A stretch of 64,000 nucleotides of DNA, taken from the NCBI GenBank assembly GCA_026874595.1, contig CM049316.1, positions 66,195,176-66,259,175 on the forward strand, written 5' to 3'. Position numbers and translations under genes: made by a program. The DNA is from Sipunculus nudus (taxonomy: Eukaryota > Annelida > Sipuncula > Golfingiida > Sipunculidae). Position 1 is the stretch's first letter, and each line of letters begins with the position of its first letter. Below, piece by piece: positions 20,731 through 34,493 of the stretch. Under the pieces are notes generated by a model. It did no database searches. It was not told where the DNA came from and saw only the letters and a program-made list of their open reading frames with translations.

Positions 20731-22030
20731 AAAAGTGTCTTTATTCTCATGTAAAAATTAATCACTTTGACCTTATAAAAATTTAAATGTATTTTGATCC
20801 GAATATATTTTGACAAATGAAATGAAAATTGATTCTAAACATCAATTTTAAAGGACATCTGCTTACTGAGGTGAATACCCTTATGAAGTATCGTCAACAA
20901 TTTATGACAGATTAAGGCAATTTAATGTGATTCATGTTTGTAACATTGTATTTGTGGACTCTTACCCATCTGGACTGAAGGTTGAACATAATTATTTATT
21001 GAAATGTTGGTGCTGTTAACTCTCATTTTAGCTAACAGATGCCTTTAGCTTTTAAAGCCTTACAAAGTAGTTCATCAAGACCCAAATAGGTCATGGAGAC
21101 CTTTATTTTTATATAAAAAAAAAACAACCAACACATTTGGCCTTGACAATTTTTTTCTATAAGTGCAAAGCCTAAATTGATGTCAGAGGCAATGCACAGT
21201 AGATTTGGTTTAACTTCTGATCAGTTAGAATAGTCAGTGAATATTATGCATGTAGTTGTATCCCCATGAAAAACCACATTTCACTATCTGTTGGAGATTA
21301 TACAGGAATGGAAAAGGCAGAAATGATAATTATAAGGTAAAAGAAAAAAATAATTTATAATAGTTATGTTAAAAAAAAAATTCTGATCAGTTTCAATATG
21401 GTATAAAGCAAAGAGCTTATGCACACTTCTGTTATGTTTAGGGCATTTTTAGTCTTTGATCAAAGCAGCTCTGAGCAGAACCTATGTGCATTCACAAAAA
21501 GACAGACGTTTAATTTGTGGTTTCTGACAGTAGTTTCTAAAACAATATCGATAAGAACATCAAAATGTCTTAGTGTTTGTGATTTACTTTATTTTTATTA
21601 ATTATTATGAAAACTGGGCATTTCTTTGGGCTGTCAATTTGTATCTGAAATAACATTTTGTATGGACTATCCATTGGTGCTACTACAACAACCAGTTCAG
21701 CATTTAATTATGTGTTGAGAATCAAGGAACATGTTAGAACTCATGTGAGGTTGTGTGCAGGTCAAAGATGTGCCTATAAGGTTGAGATCTCGGATTATAT
21801 ATAAGATGTTGGTTTATAAGATTTAGTATGAGATATTGCTTCACTCAGCATTTTTTTTCTCGAAGATATGTTTGTGGAACCCAGACCTGATACTAGTATG
21901 TGTCCCTCCCCCCCCCCCCCCTTTTTTTTCAAAATTTGAGATATACCTCTGCTGCTAAGCAACTGAATTCTTTCAGGAGAAAGATTTGCATATTTTGTTT
22001 ATCTAATAAACAGTAACAAATATGGTCCAG
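20731..22030. other. Intergenic or long 3' UTR, no recognised element
   Basis: AT-rich, with homopolymer runs (poly-C near 21907, poly-A near 21115 and 21371). AATAAA occurs near 22003. No coding signal. Confidence 0.45.
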
Positions 22031-22041
22031 TACTGCATACT

Positions 22042-22450
22042 GTGGTTGCCTTTTGTCCACAAGGGTTTCAAATTCATGATTTTTCGTGAAAGGGAAATTG
22101 TCGCGAAAATTAAGCCGCCGTGAATAAGAGGCCCGGTCATCTAAGGCAAGTGGAAAAGCAAAATATTGATATTATAAATGATAATTGATCTTGTATGTTT
22201 CTCATAAAGCTATTATGAATAATCAGAGCTTTTACATTATCTGCAAACCACGAAGAATGATCTCTACTTGTTCGATATTCACTTGTGTCATCGTTTTGCA
22301 TTCATATTACTTTGTCTAACTTATTCATAAAATGATGGATAAACTGTGTGTAGTTTATTGAATGGTGAGATCGCAAATATTGAACCCTTGTGAAACAGTG
22401 AGAAAACAAAAAATCGCGAAGTGTTAACCTTCGGATATGAAGGCAACCAC
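22042..22450. mobile_element. Possible MITE with GTGGTTGCCTT termini
   Basis: Inverted ends GTGGTTGCCTT (22042-22052) and AAGGCAACCAC (22440-22450), flanked on both sides by ACT. Inside are CGTGAAAGGGAAATTGTCGC and GTTTCAAATTCATGATTTTT. A 3-bp duplication would fit a Harbinger-like element, but ACT is short enough to be chance. Confidence 0.45.
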
Positions 22451-23028
22451 ACTATTAAAGTTTTAGAATTCCATGCCTGTAAGTTATGGCCTTTGCCATA
22501 AATGTTAGAATAGTTGACCAAATGTGGCCTTCCAGTAAAAATGTCCCATTGATGCAGCTAGACTGCATTATATAAATATTTGTTGAAAGTGTTGTTAAAA
22601 GTTACTACTTTATGATTATTTTGTATTATCATCTGCTAAGTATTATATTATTATTGTTAAGTATGTGTATTGGTTCAGGAATATGAGCAGCAACCAGTGT
22701 TGCTGGTAAAATTCCTGATTATTATTTAGTATATCTGGTATATTTATACACACATTATGTAACATAGGCCTGGTGCATTAGAAATAGATTTGGTGATGTT
22801 ATTTTACTTGATTTTGTAGACGAGGGGGAATTTCGCAACTCAAGAAAGTAGAAACCTAAAGAAAGGGCACTTACTTTCCATATCACAACAAATTCAACAC
22901 ACCATATATATTACTAACACCTGGTGTTGAAACAACGAACTGTATTAAATTAAAGTAGTTGAATACACTGGTTTATGTCCAGCCAAAATGGTGCCCGTTA
23001 TGTATATAACCACGATGTACTCCAAGTG

Positions 23029-23245
23029 CACAGTATCCAATACAGTACATTAATATGCTACAATGCACAGTATCCAATAAATACATTAATATATTACAGT
23101 GCAAGGTATTCAGTGCAGTACATTAATAATAATGCTCAATATCCAATACAGAACATTATTGTTAACAATGCATGGTATCCAGTACAGTACATTAATATTT
23201 ACAGTGCACGGTATCCAATACAGTACATTAATATATTACAACATG
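23029..23245 (+). repeat. ~36-bp tandem repeat, six units
   Basis: Units of the form GCA(C)GGTATCCAATACAGTACATTAATAT(ATT)ACAGT repeat six times with changes. Because 36 is a multiple of 3, one frame stays open and gives a 12-residue periodic peptide (AQYPIQ...INI). Confidence 0.8.
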
Positions 23246-24675
23246 AAATGTTATTCAGCTTTATAAGATGTTACTTTACATTATTATTTTGTATCAGGGA
23301 TTACAAATGAACTTATGAATGGCTTTGATCTTTTGAGTTGTGATTAATATAAGTATATTTTATTGATGGCCATATTATGTTTTAAGGATTTACTGTGATG
23401 AAATGTAATATATGATATTATATGTCTCATTTGTAGATGATTTGTAATGTCTGCTTGATGTAATGTATGTCTCTGCTTTTCTATACGTCCAATTATCCAA
23501 TTAAATGTATACTTGTAAAAAAATGTCTTAATTTTACTTTTATTGCATCGATTAGTTTGTCTTCTACTGTCACACAAGGGCAGTAAAAGAACTCCTTGCA
23601 TGGATGGCTATTTTGATGAAAAAAATGTTTTACCCGTTTTACACTTAATTTGGACTATAGGTGTGAATACTCGAATCGGTATTTAGATTTATATTGGGCC
23701 TAATCTCGACTCTCATAGACTCGTTAACTCTCGCCAGAGGGACAAAATGCCTCTAACCTTTGGCATGAAAAATGAAACTACTTTGGATAATATTACATAT
23801 AGTTCAGAACATGTTTTCGAAACGGTAGCCATGACGACATGACACTCAGGCCTTCAAAAATAACTGATAGGGGCCTGTGCTGCTAATAAAAATTCGACGT
23901 TTAGGTGGCAGGCTGCCGCTACCGAAACGGATGCATGTTTTCCATTAATACTGATGAATCTTGGTGACCGTATCACAGAAGTTAAAAGCAGTTCGGACTC
24001 GTCGAAATTATAAAAGTATGAATTTGGCCTTATACTAGTTTGGGTTGGCATATAATCCAAGATATCCCGATTTAGATCTAATTAAGCAATGCGGGGTTCC
24101 CATATACCTGGAAGGGAAAATTGAAATAAAATTTTCCCAGTCTTGGTGAAAATATAAAAAAATGGCATGCAATGATTAACTAAAATATGGATGCGAAATT
24201 TGCATGCAATGATTAATATGCAGATTGGTTTACGCTTGTTAACGTACAAGTCCGCGTATACAATGGATGGATGGTAATGCATGGTTGTTTTCCTGTGTGG
24301 AAAATAAATGTGTCGAAAGAATTATCTTGGATTCTTAAAATTCCTAAATAAAAATAGGGAATTTTATTTTCATGAAATACAAGATACCTGGCTGTTAATA
24401 TTTAGCATTTCCATAATTACAGAGTCCGATGACAACAGAGTGGTCAAAGTCGTTAATTCATGGAACTAATTATGAGTATAGAATAGATGGGGTTTATTAA
24501 ATTTTGGTACAGTCATAGAAAACTGAAGTTGATCATGCGGCCAAGTGAGCCTATATTAAACTAAGGACTGAAATAGTCATCTGCTATTATTATAAACATG
24601 TTCATAAAAAAAATCATGAATATGTCAGCCTTAAAAAAAATTACAGCCATAATATTTCAGTATGTATAAATAGAT

Positions 24676-24840
24676 TTGGTAACAGGCCAAGGTTTTGTCT
24701 GTATCTATAAATAGCTTGCAAACTGCTAACTGTTTCAGATTTGGCAACAGGCCAAGATTTGAGCCATTAGAGTCTGATATATATATAGCTTTGACAGACT
24801 ACCAACTGTATCTCATTTGGCAACAGGCTAAGAGTTCAGT
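24676..24840 (+). repeat. ~70-bp tandem triplication
   Basis: Three units each contain TTTGG(T/C)AACAGGC(C/T)AAG with ATCTxTAxATAGCTT and AACTG between them (near 24677, 24741 and 24819). Confidence 0.55.
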
Positions 24841-24899
24841 TAGTGCAGTAGCCACCCCTGGTTCTACATTAGCTACGGTTGCTTGGTCAGCCGAATGCA

Positions 24900-26060
24900 C
24901 CTAACTCAAGTGAAGTTTGATGTATTGGCCAGAAATTGTGGCATGTCCATGCATCTTTAATGACTTTCTCCTACATAAGACTGGTGTTACCACCTACAAT
25001 GATTTTTGCACAGTGTATGTACCTGTTTTTTTAGGAGGTATTTGATATATAAGCCCGAAAATGCGCATATATGTACATCTCGGATAGCATCGTCGTATGC
25101 ACGACTGGTGGCGCCACATACAATAAGATTTGACCAGTGTATGTCACTGCTTATTTCTCAAGAGTGATTTGATATCTCAGCCTGAAATTGTTCCTGTCCG
25201 TACATCATGGATACTTTTAGGCTCACTCAAAAATTCGAAACTGGTTTCGGTGCCGGGTAAACCGGTTCTGTATGGTTTATCCTTGTATTTATAGGTGAAC
25301 AGTTTCGGTTTTAATAGAAAACTTATGTAAATTATCTAATGTAATTAAATGAATTAATGATGTAAATATTAAAAAAAGTTAGGGATGCATGTCTGGGTAC
25401 TTTGAAACTAAGTGAGAGCATTATTTATTATGACTGGCCAATTTATATTGCCATTATGATGAAAATAGACTGTTTCTCTGTGTCCTATAACATACCCACG
25501 TGTCAAACGACATATACATACAGGATACGTGCCTCTCATCTTTAGCTATACAGGGTTAAATTTTGGAATTTGGAATTCAAAAAACTTCATCAAGAATTTT
25601 TATACCTAAATTATTGCTCATTTAACTCTAACAGGCATCAACAGTATCAATTGATAAAATAATTAAAAATAAATGCACTACTTTGGCCCACCGCCGCCAT
25701 CATGCAAGTATAATTATCGAGTGGATGATTTTGGCGAAACCGAAACCATCTCCGGAGATGGTTTCGCAGTTTCGCCCAACCCAGTTTTGATTTTCCTTTC
25801 ATTAAGTGAAAGGTCTCCCGGGAGTGGCTGAACCGAAACTAGTTTCGAATTTTCGAGTGGGCCCTTTTTTTTAATACAAGATTTTTAGCGCCACCTTCAG
25901 TTGTACTTGGGTTGCATACAACTGTGAACATAGCTCAAAAGTGGTTTGAAGAATCTGCCTGAAATTTTGCATGTCCATATATCATTGATGGCTTTTTCAT
26001 ACACAGGACTGGTGGTGCCACCTACAACCATTTTGTGTTGTCTACATCCATGCCAGTATT
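24900..26060 (+). repeat. Degenerate TGGTGGCGCCAC-family repeat fragments
   Basis: Units with GGCATGTCCATGCATCTT, GACTGGTG(G/T)(C/T)(G/A)CCACCTACAA and ATCTCAGCCTGAAATTGTTC recur at 24935, 25100 and 25930. They match the outer repeats at 8800-9400, and are interrupted by 25220-25863. Confidence 0.6.
25220..25863. mobile_element. ~644-bp element with >30-bp terminal inverted repeats
   Basis: The left end GGCTCACTCAAAAATTCGAA (continuing ACTGGTTTCGGT) is the inverse of the right end, with two or three mismatches over ~32 bp. Near the right end is a perfect 26-bp palindrome at 25741-25766, centred on TCCGGA. No open frame. It is a MITE-like element; target duplication is unclear. Confidence 0.7.
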
Positions 26061-26311
26061 TCAAGATTGACGTTTGTGCTTGTACTCGGGTTCAAAGTGT
26101 TTATTACTTGCTTCGTTCATGCCGTATATGTAGGCCTACATGTCGCACATGTACCGGTAGTTAAAAAAGTTATCAAGTACTTTTCAAGTAATGGTCAAGC
26201 ATGTCATCATGGAAGCATTATACCTGATGTATATCTCAGAGCACAGCTTCGCATTAGGCCTGTAGTTTTTTTTTAATATACTAGATCAACTATATACCAC
26301 CCCATATCATA

Positions 26312-26468
26312 TAATATATATATATATATATATGCGCACATGGAAACACAGATGAAGGGTCTTTTAGGACGATAAACTTTTGAATAAAGGCTTGGATGGA
26401 AGTATCAGAAAACATTTTCAACAAAAATAAACAAATGTGTTATGTTGGGGGGGGGGGGGGGGGGGGGG
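26312..26468. repeat. (AT)n microsatellite and a 22-nt G-run
   Basis: (TA)n lies at about 26312-26332. An uninterrupted run of 22 G is at 26447-26468. The glycine- or proline-rich open frames across it are artefacts of the homopolymer. Confidence 0.9.
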
Positions 26469-26639
26469 CATTCTGGAAGTGTAGCGAGTTTGAGGGCGTA
26501 TGCGCAGTCGAAAATGGATTGGGTGTTGCTGGCGGTTTCCCCCTGCACGGTTTTGAAATTTTTGAAAAAAAAATTAAAACAAAATATGCATTTACAATGC
26601 ATTATTTTGACCAATTTTCTTATTTTGATTACATGCTGT

Positions 26640-27146
26640 ACCACAAAATAATTACCAAATATTAAATATTAATTATGACGCTAAGAATCATGTGCATGTG
26701 CTTAACTGATAATATTTATATCCTAATAAAGACTTTTTCTTTTCTCAATAAAACGTCAGATCCGTTACAGGGTTTTTAATTTTACTCAAAACCATAGGAA
26801 TGTATGCTATGTAGCATAAAACAAATATACAGGCTTACTGAGTGGCAAAGGATATAACATTTTCAAACTTACACGGAGTACACATTGAGCAATACAAAAA
26901 AATTGTTGTATTCAAAAGCAGACTTCTTTGTAAGGTTATCACTTTAAATATTTAGTATATTTAGCATATTTGAAATAATTCTAGAATACATGGTACTTAT
27001 TATTTAAGAAAACGAAACTACATCTTTTGACTGAATGGTCACATAATTTAAAGATTAAAAATCATTTATACTGTATATTTATATGAATGACGAAACATTT
27101 CACTTAACTATAAAAATTAAAATTGTCAAAAGACTACATATATAAT

Positions 27147-27186
<40 letters not shown>

Positions 27187-27690
27187 GTGTAGAAAGGAGG
27201 GTGTAGAGGGAGCCACCGTCTGCCCAATATAGATATTAGGGGAAAAGCTATCATTCTGCCCTCTTCAAATATTAAATATATATTATTCTGGCCATAATAT
27301 TATTATATCTGGTGTAAGGAAAACTCTTGCATTCATACTGAGCCTACATTTTTATAATTAAATTAATCATATATAATTAATGAAATATTAATATTATTTG
27401 TTCATAACATGTTTGCCCAGTTTCGAGTAGGTACAGGTCTATATAAAATTATTATATTTTTATGCCATTGCACGATTATGCATGCGAGCGTTCATTTTAA
27501 ATAAATAAAAAAATACTGCATTTTTATACATTTTGGGCCTATACATATATATATGTACATGTACACATAAGGCCGTATTTTAATTTATTGATTATTCCTC
27601 CTCCTTCTGTTTTTTTCCTAAAATGTGCAAATTTTAGAATTTCAACCAAAAATCAAAAGACCTATTTCGATGGACAAAGCAACGAAGCCG
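26640..27690. other. Intergenic AT-rich DNA upstream of gene 2
   Basis: An (AT)n(GT)n microsatellite lies at about 27143-27186. Otherwise AT-rich with no gene, RNA or element recognised. Confidence 0.5.
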
Positions 27691-27986
27691 GGTAATATAT
27701 ATTGCAGGGAACCAGTCTACAAAATTGCATAGACTGGTACCATGCTCAATAAAGTGTTCCCACTGAACTCAGTCCAGGTCAAAGGGTGCAGTCCAAACTG
27801 AAAGACCACAAGCTACAACTCGACACTAACAGCCCAACAGGTCGTGATGTGATCGAGTCTGCTCAGTCCGACAGATAGCGTTCAGGGGGTAAAGTCTGCC
27901 CGTGTGCTGCTGATTTAGACAGATGACATACGTGAACGTGTTACGTGGGTCGTAGAGGGCTGTCACCACCACTACACCAGAGAGAC
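27690..27986 (+). promoter_or_regulatory. Probable 5' UTR / core promoter region of gene 2
   Basis: A GC-richer island in AT-rich DNA, directly before the gene 2 ATG. A TATA-like TAATATATATT lies at about 27692-27702, and an in-frame stop at 27933 rules out an upstream coding start. There is no transcript evidence; the TSS is unknown. Confidence 0.3.
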
Positions 27987-28086
27987 ATGTTTCTGGAGCT
28001 GTTGGCTGGCCTGCCCCTGGCAGTGCTGCTTATAATATGGCTACGGAAGGACCTCCCCCCACTGCTAGGAGTGTACGCCCAGCCAG
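27987..28086 (+). CDS. Gene 2 exon 1: start and signal anchor
   Basis: The ATG at 27987 has G at -3 and an in-frame TGA at 27933-27935 upstream, so it is the first ATG in the frame. It encodes MFLELLAGLPLAVLLIIWLR, a hydrophobic segment ended by Arg-Lys. This is most likely a signal anchor or signal peptide. The donor is CCAG|GTGAGG, phase 1. Confidence 0.8.
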
Positions 28087-31000
28087 GTGAGGTTATTAGC
28101 ACATGCCATCCATCTGCAGTTATATCGGATTTCATGTTGCGGTTAATTATTATTCTATCATTAATTTTCTATCTTGCATTGTTATCAATGAATTATCATC
28201 AGTGCATAAATATGTACCGGTATACATGGCATATTATATTAATATTTTATTGATATATATTTCATGCATGCAAAAATAAATTATATGTAACCTATATTCT
28301 AAAGTATTATGAAAAAGTTTAATATAGATTTAGAATTTTAAATGCCTGAGTATTATTATAAACTGTATAAAAATATATTTTAATTTTTTTTCAGTTCTTA
28401 ATTGATACTGGAATGTATACCATATAAATAAATACACTGATATTGTAAATGGTAATTGTGTATTTTAAAGTTTTTTCATAAAAGGCTTAATTTACTATTT
28501 CAAAAGCGATTCACATATTTCATTATTCTGTTATAAGAATAAATGTAGGGGCTATATTTATATAAGAATAACGCTTATAAATAGAGTTTGATAACCAATA
28601 TACCATATTTAATATGTAATAACCAAATATTTTCAAATATAGCTTGTTTTCTTAGCAATGTCATCAACGTCATTCATAACGATACGGATAAGGCACAAGA
28701 TGAAAATTTGAGCCAATAAATTTGACTTAGGAGATAGAATGACTCTCAAACAATACCACCTTTCATTATATTATCCTTATTTTTCTGAAAGTATATATCT
28801 TCTGTATATTACAGAATCACTTTTGTTCTACTTTTATAATTTGCACTAAAGATTGTGAAATAGGCCATTGAAAAAAAAAACTATTCAGTTACCTTGTAAA
28901 TTTGCTTCTGTATATATACTGCTTTATATATAAATTGCAGTATTTAGTAATTAAGTCATCTGAGCAATAGTGATGCTCCTTTGTCAGTGGTCTGGCCTGC
29001 GCTCACTCCAACCAACATTGTGTATACCTGATTTGAAAAGGGAATTTTTAATCAAATTTAGTGAATCTTTTATTTTAGTAAATAAAATTAAGCATCTACT
29101 GACTTTTTTGGAATATCGATCCAAGGCATGGTCTTAAAGATGCTATACTGTGGCATTATGCTTTAAATAAGTGATTTTATCTTAAAAATAATTTTCAATT
29201 AAATTTAGTCAAATTTAAAAACATTTTGTGATTTAAAAAAAAATAATAATAAAATATATGTGTATGCATAATTTGACATTATATTAGCCAAACTAAGGAT
29301 AGATAATGATGCAACTTTTAATACTGAATAAACTTATATCTTCTGAATTCTCAGAATTTTTTTATTGTAAATTAATACAATTTTTAGATTAAAAAATGAA
29401 TATGATAAAAACTATTCATGCAAAAATGGATATGCTAAAAAAATAGGGTTTAATAACTTAAAATCATTATTCCCCTGAAAGAGAAATAAAGGAACTAGTC
29501 CTTTCTGTCCACCATTCTGTCCATCTGTAAATATTTCATATGCATGCTAAAAAGTATCTCAAACTATAACTGTTTTTAGCTCAGCTGACCATAAGTCATC
29601 TGAGCTATAGTCTTGGTCCATTGTCCGTCGTTTGTCTGTCCGTAAGACTGGCACGTTTTGACACCATTGGACCTACAAATCTGAAATTCAGCATACAGTT
29701 AGATGTCCCCAAAATCTCCTACCGTGCTGAAAATTGGGTCAATAGGACTTTGTTCATTTGAGATATTATGGAAAAACCTCAATTTGAAATTAAAAAGTTG
29801 AAATTTGAAAGTAAAAGCTTAAAAAATTATTCTAGTTATTGAAGTTTTTCTGAGGCTCTTTTTTTTCAGTTATACAACTTTAGTTAATCAAAATTTAATT
29901 GTATACCAAAAATTAGATCAAAATCTGTTAATTTTTTTTTTAAATTAGCAAAAATATAAATTTGGTACCTTAAAATATGCCATGGCATGTTTCTTTCTTG
30001 TAAGAACATTTGATTTACTTTTCACAGTTGGTATATATATAGATTTAATTTGTTAAATTCTGAATTTGAAAGTAAAAGCTTAAAAATAATTCTAGTCATT
30101 GAAGTTTTTCTGAGGCTCTAATGAATTTACATTTTGAACCTTCAGACCAGCCATGTTTGGTCCCTACAGCCTTGCCTGGGTAAACTTATTAGTGATGCAA
30201 CACTACTGTCACAAATGTAGAATCATATGTGGCAACCATGCCCATATTAATAGCAACAATCCCCCATTCTTCAATTCAGATCAAACATGGCAACTTCTCA
30301 TAGCTTAATCTACCATTTCTTCTCTATAGATACTTTTTGAGACATTCTGTTTCCTCTCCCATTCAGCAACAACTGCTTCCCAAAACATATCAGTTTTCAA
30401 ATTTTCCATAATTATTTTGATTAATTAAATTTGTATTTTTATACTTGCAAATCTCCACTTCCTTTCTCTGCAATTAACAACATCTGGTCATTCCCAATGC
30501 AATTTTTTAGACACACATTCTTGTACATATTTGAAATACTGATACTTCTATATTACTATTCAGCTCAACTACATTGTTAATACAAAAAATTACATCTGTC
30601 AAAATGAAATCTTACAGACCTACATACAACAATGGTGACACAATTATATCTGTCACATTCAGTTAAGCGCTGTGACCCATGGGTCCCTAGTTTTCATGGC
30701 AGTCATATCTGGGTATTAGTTTTGCCAAAACTCAGTCATATATTTAGTACTTTACTATGACGAAATAGGAGGGCAGTTTCCCCCAAGCTTTTCCAACATA
30801 TGTATAAAACAACAACAATAGAAATAAGCATATTTTGCATTTGCTAAAATTTGACAAAATTCAGCTGAGTGCCATGACCCATAAGTCCCTTGTTAATACT
30901 TGATCAAACTTGAATGAAAATTGGAAATGTATGTAATTATTAAAATCTGTTTCTGCTCTCTATGGCAAGGGTCTCTACAGGGCAGGAACAACTGAGTATG

Positions 31001-34000
31001 ATATCACATTGTGCATCCAGCCCAAATTTTAAACATGTGACACCTGCTCCTGTTAGCTTTGATTACACTGGGACACAAGCTATCATTGGTCTAATTCTTT
31101 GCCTTATGCAAGAACGGATAATATCTGACCAACAAGAGTATGTGTTACATGTTTAAAATTTTGATTGGATGCACAGTGCAAAATTTTAATACCAAGCTCT
31201 CATTGGTCCCATTACAATTCTTTGCTCTGTGCACATCCTGGTGTTCCTGCCCAGATAAATTTGCCATAGAAAGCAGTGGTTACATGAAATGATGTCTGGT
31301 ATGACAGCGGTGTATAACCGCTGTGTGAAGTGCATACATTATTCCAGCTATTTTATATAATAGAGTCACTGATCAGTATTACCAGGTGACTGTGTACTGG
31401 ATTTGACCGGGTACAGGGATGGGCTTAATTGTTTAAACATGAGAGGTGTGAAGACCTACACAGCAAATGTTCATGAGGATCACCCTGGCAGGTGTTTGAT
31501 GTCATTGTCTCCTACAATATTTTGTTAATTTTTAGCCCTCAGCCCATAGGCTGATGGGCTATTGTCGTCACCCAAGCTGTCCGTCTGTCCGTCCGTCCGG
31601 CGTCCGTTAACTTTTACCTTGTGAGCGGGATATCTTGAAAAGAATTCACCATCAGAATTTTATTTCCTCGGTAAAGATGTATATTGACAAAATCTCGGTC
31701 AAGTTCGAAGATGGGTGACCTTGACCTATTTTTCTACATTTTAGAGCTGATTATAGAAAAACACTTAGATGCTTATTACTCAGGAACCATTTGGTGGATT
31801 TTCACAAAACTTACTATGATTATTGGGACTGATAGTCTGTACCTGCTATACAAGTTTGGTGGCGCCACCTACAATTTCTGATTTTTAATGAATTTTTATC
31901 GGATTTTTCAACTTTGGGCTTGTGAGCGGGATATCTCGAAAAGGATTCACCGTAAGAATTTTATTTTTTCGGTGAAGATGTATATTGACAAAATCTCGGT
32001 CAAGTTCGAAGATGGGTGATCTTGACCTATTTTTCTACGTTTTAGAGCTGATTATAGAAAAAACATCTAGAAGCTTATTTCTCAGGAACCATTGGATGGA
32101 TTTTCACAATACTTTCTATGATCATAGGGACTGATGGTCTGTAACTGCTGCACAAGTTTGGGGGCATCACCTGCAATTTCTGATTTTTTATTGAATTTTT
32201 CTTGGATTTTTTAATTTTGGCCTTGTGAGCGGGATATCTCTAAAAGGATTCACAAGAAGAATTTTATTTCTTTAGTGAAGATGTATATCGACAAAAATCT
32301 CGTTCATTTTTGAAGATGGGTGACCTTGACCTACTTTTCAAGGTCACAGAGCTTATAATAGAATAAAACTTAGAAGCTTATTTTTCAGGAAGCATTTGGT
32401 GGATTGTTATGAATCATGGTACATACCTCTCCATTTTAAATTTATAACTGAGACATCAACAGATATTCATCCATGTGAGAACAGATATTTAGTACTTGTT
32501 ACTGTTACCACCTCTAAACACTGTTCTTTTGGCTGAAGGCTTTTGTCAGCTTTTGCTGATATTCTAGTTTAAATAACTGGAACTCATGTGTATTACTTAT
32601 ACACACAGCTTTTACTTCTGCTTGCAGGAAAATGGTTCCATCTGAAGAAGGCTCTTGGGTGGATTCTGTTGAGTATAAGGAAATACAAACATGTTCAGAA
32701 AGTCATGCATGAGTTCCATACAAACCGTCTGGTTAAGTACGGTTATGGCTATGCCAGGCAGAATCAGAAAACACAAGCAGCAAGCAAGAAGTCCCGGGGA
32801 TATGGATCAGGCTCACACGCAGTGTTTGAAGACATGGACCTGATACAGAGTCTACCAGATGATAAATATGTAAGTGAACAATATACCAAGAACAAAACCC
32901 CATCCCCCCCCCCTTCCTAAAAAAAGATCAGTATAAGGCCAAAAAATAGAAAGGTATGGTTCTCAGGCAGTTTTTTTCAGAAATCACTGCAGGCAGGCAT
33001 TATTTTATTTTTGAGCTTTTTTGTATGTTACTATAAAAATGTCATATGATCATGGAAAAGCATGAAAATAACAGTGTTTTTTTTTTGCTAAACAGGTGAA
33101 ATCACTACATAACAAAGGTAATCGTATCAAAATTGTATTATTTTATCTTCTTGAAAGGTGAAAATCAAAATAAAAATGTCTGATGTGGGAGGTTAAAATT
33201 TATGCAGGCGGTGCCTGAGAACATACCTTTCATTTTTTTTTTGCCTTATTCCTGCTAATATTTTTGTGGATCACATTTTTCAGTTGAAATCTATCCAGTC
33301 CACTGTAAAATTGTACATGGTATTATTGAAAATTGATTGACCTGTGTATTGTTCATTTGTACCATTTCAAGAATGAGAGCATTTTTTGTATCGCTCTTGC
33401 AAGTTTGCAAATGCTTGCATACTGGTGTTAAGCTTGACCAGGAAACAAAAAATATCCTCCTTTCTCTCCATGTTATTTTGGCCCTAGAGTCCAAAGATGG
33501 ATTTATTTTTGTTCGGTCAAAACAGAAGAAAAGGGTTGGATGTGGGGGTTGGCCCAACATACAATGCTCCCTTCTCTTGTAGGGACCCAGAAAACCAGGC
33601 CAAAACAAACAGCGCATGAGATACATGTATAGGTAGTAGGCCAAAGCTGTGTAAAGAGCATATATTGGCTAGGCAGTTGTAAACTAATTTTGTGTCACAG
33701 GTGAATGGTTTAATATCATCCCATCAATGCCAAACCGCAGATTTACTATGTAAAAATATTGATTATAATATATGAACTATATACATGCATTCTTTATATT
33801 TTTTTCAGGCTTTAGATGCCATGTACTTCAACGCCATGCATCGTGATGGTACAATATTTGTCCTGAGGATTGGTCGACGACAGAACAGACAGGCTGAGCT
33901 GTGGCTGACGATCTACTTCCCTGACATTGGAGTGCTGCAGTACCCTGGGCATCCTGATACAGCGGTGTATAATACTGACGGAACCAGCTTCTCTGCTGGT

Positions 34001-34451
34001 GGTCTGAAGCTTGAGTTACTGGAACCACATAGAAGATGGAAGATTAAGTTTAACGGCCTACTTAGGTAACACAATGTTTGTTTTATTGAGGAGTAAAATA
34101 TTATATTGCCCATAATGCCTGAGTATTTTAATAAACATAAATATTCAGAATTAAATCTATGGACTTCTTAAGTATTGATAGTCATGGTTCTTATTAGGGC
34201 TGGGTATTGATCAACCTATTCAGGTACAATATGTATTGCAGTACACCTACAGTGATACATGATACATATTGACGATACGCTTATATTTTTATGCCCCTGC
34301 CACTAAGTGGCAGTGGTGAATATAGTTTTACCCATGTCTTTCATTCTGAAGTCTAACAATGCCTTCAGATATTTGCCTGCCTTTTGGTGTGTGGGCAGAT
34401 AATGATCAGGTACATATGGAGTTAATGTTTCATCACGGTTGACTATTTTTG

Positions 34452-34493
<42 letters not shown>

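Noticed and set aside
26396-26665. Open frames with polyglycine or polyproline on both strands
   Set aside because: They are produced by the 22-nt G run and carry no conserved sequence.
27945-27986. Upstream in-frame GTG start for gene 2
   Set aside because: Eukaryotic initiation favours the ATG at 27987, which has a purine at -3 and directly precedes the hydrophobic anchor.
33291-33644. 117-codon minus-strand open frame opposite a 81-codon plus-strand frame
   Set aside because: Intron 2 of gene 2. No homology recognised and no conserved splice sites.
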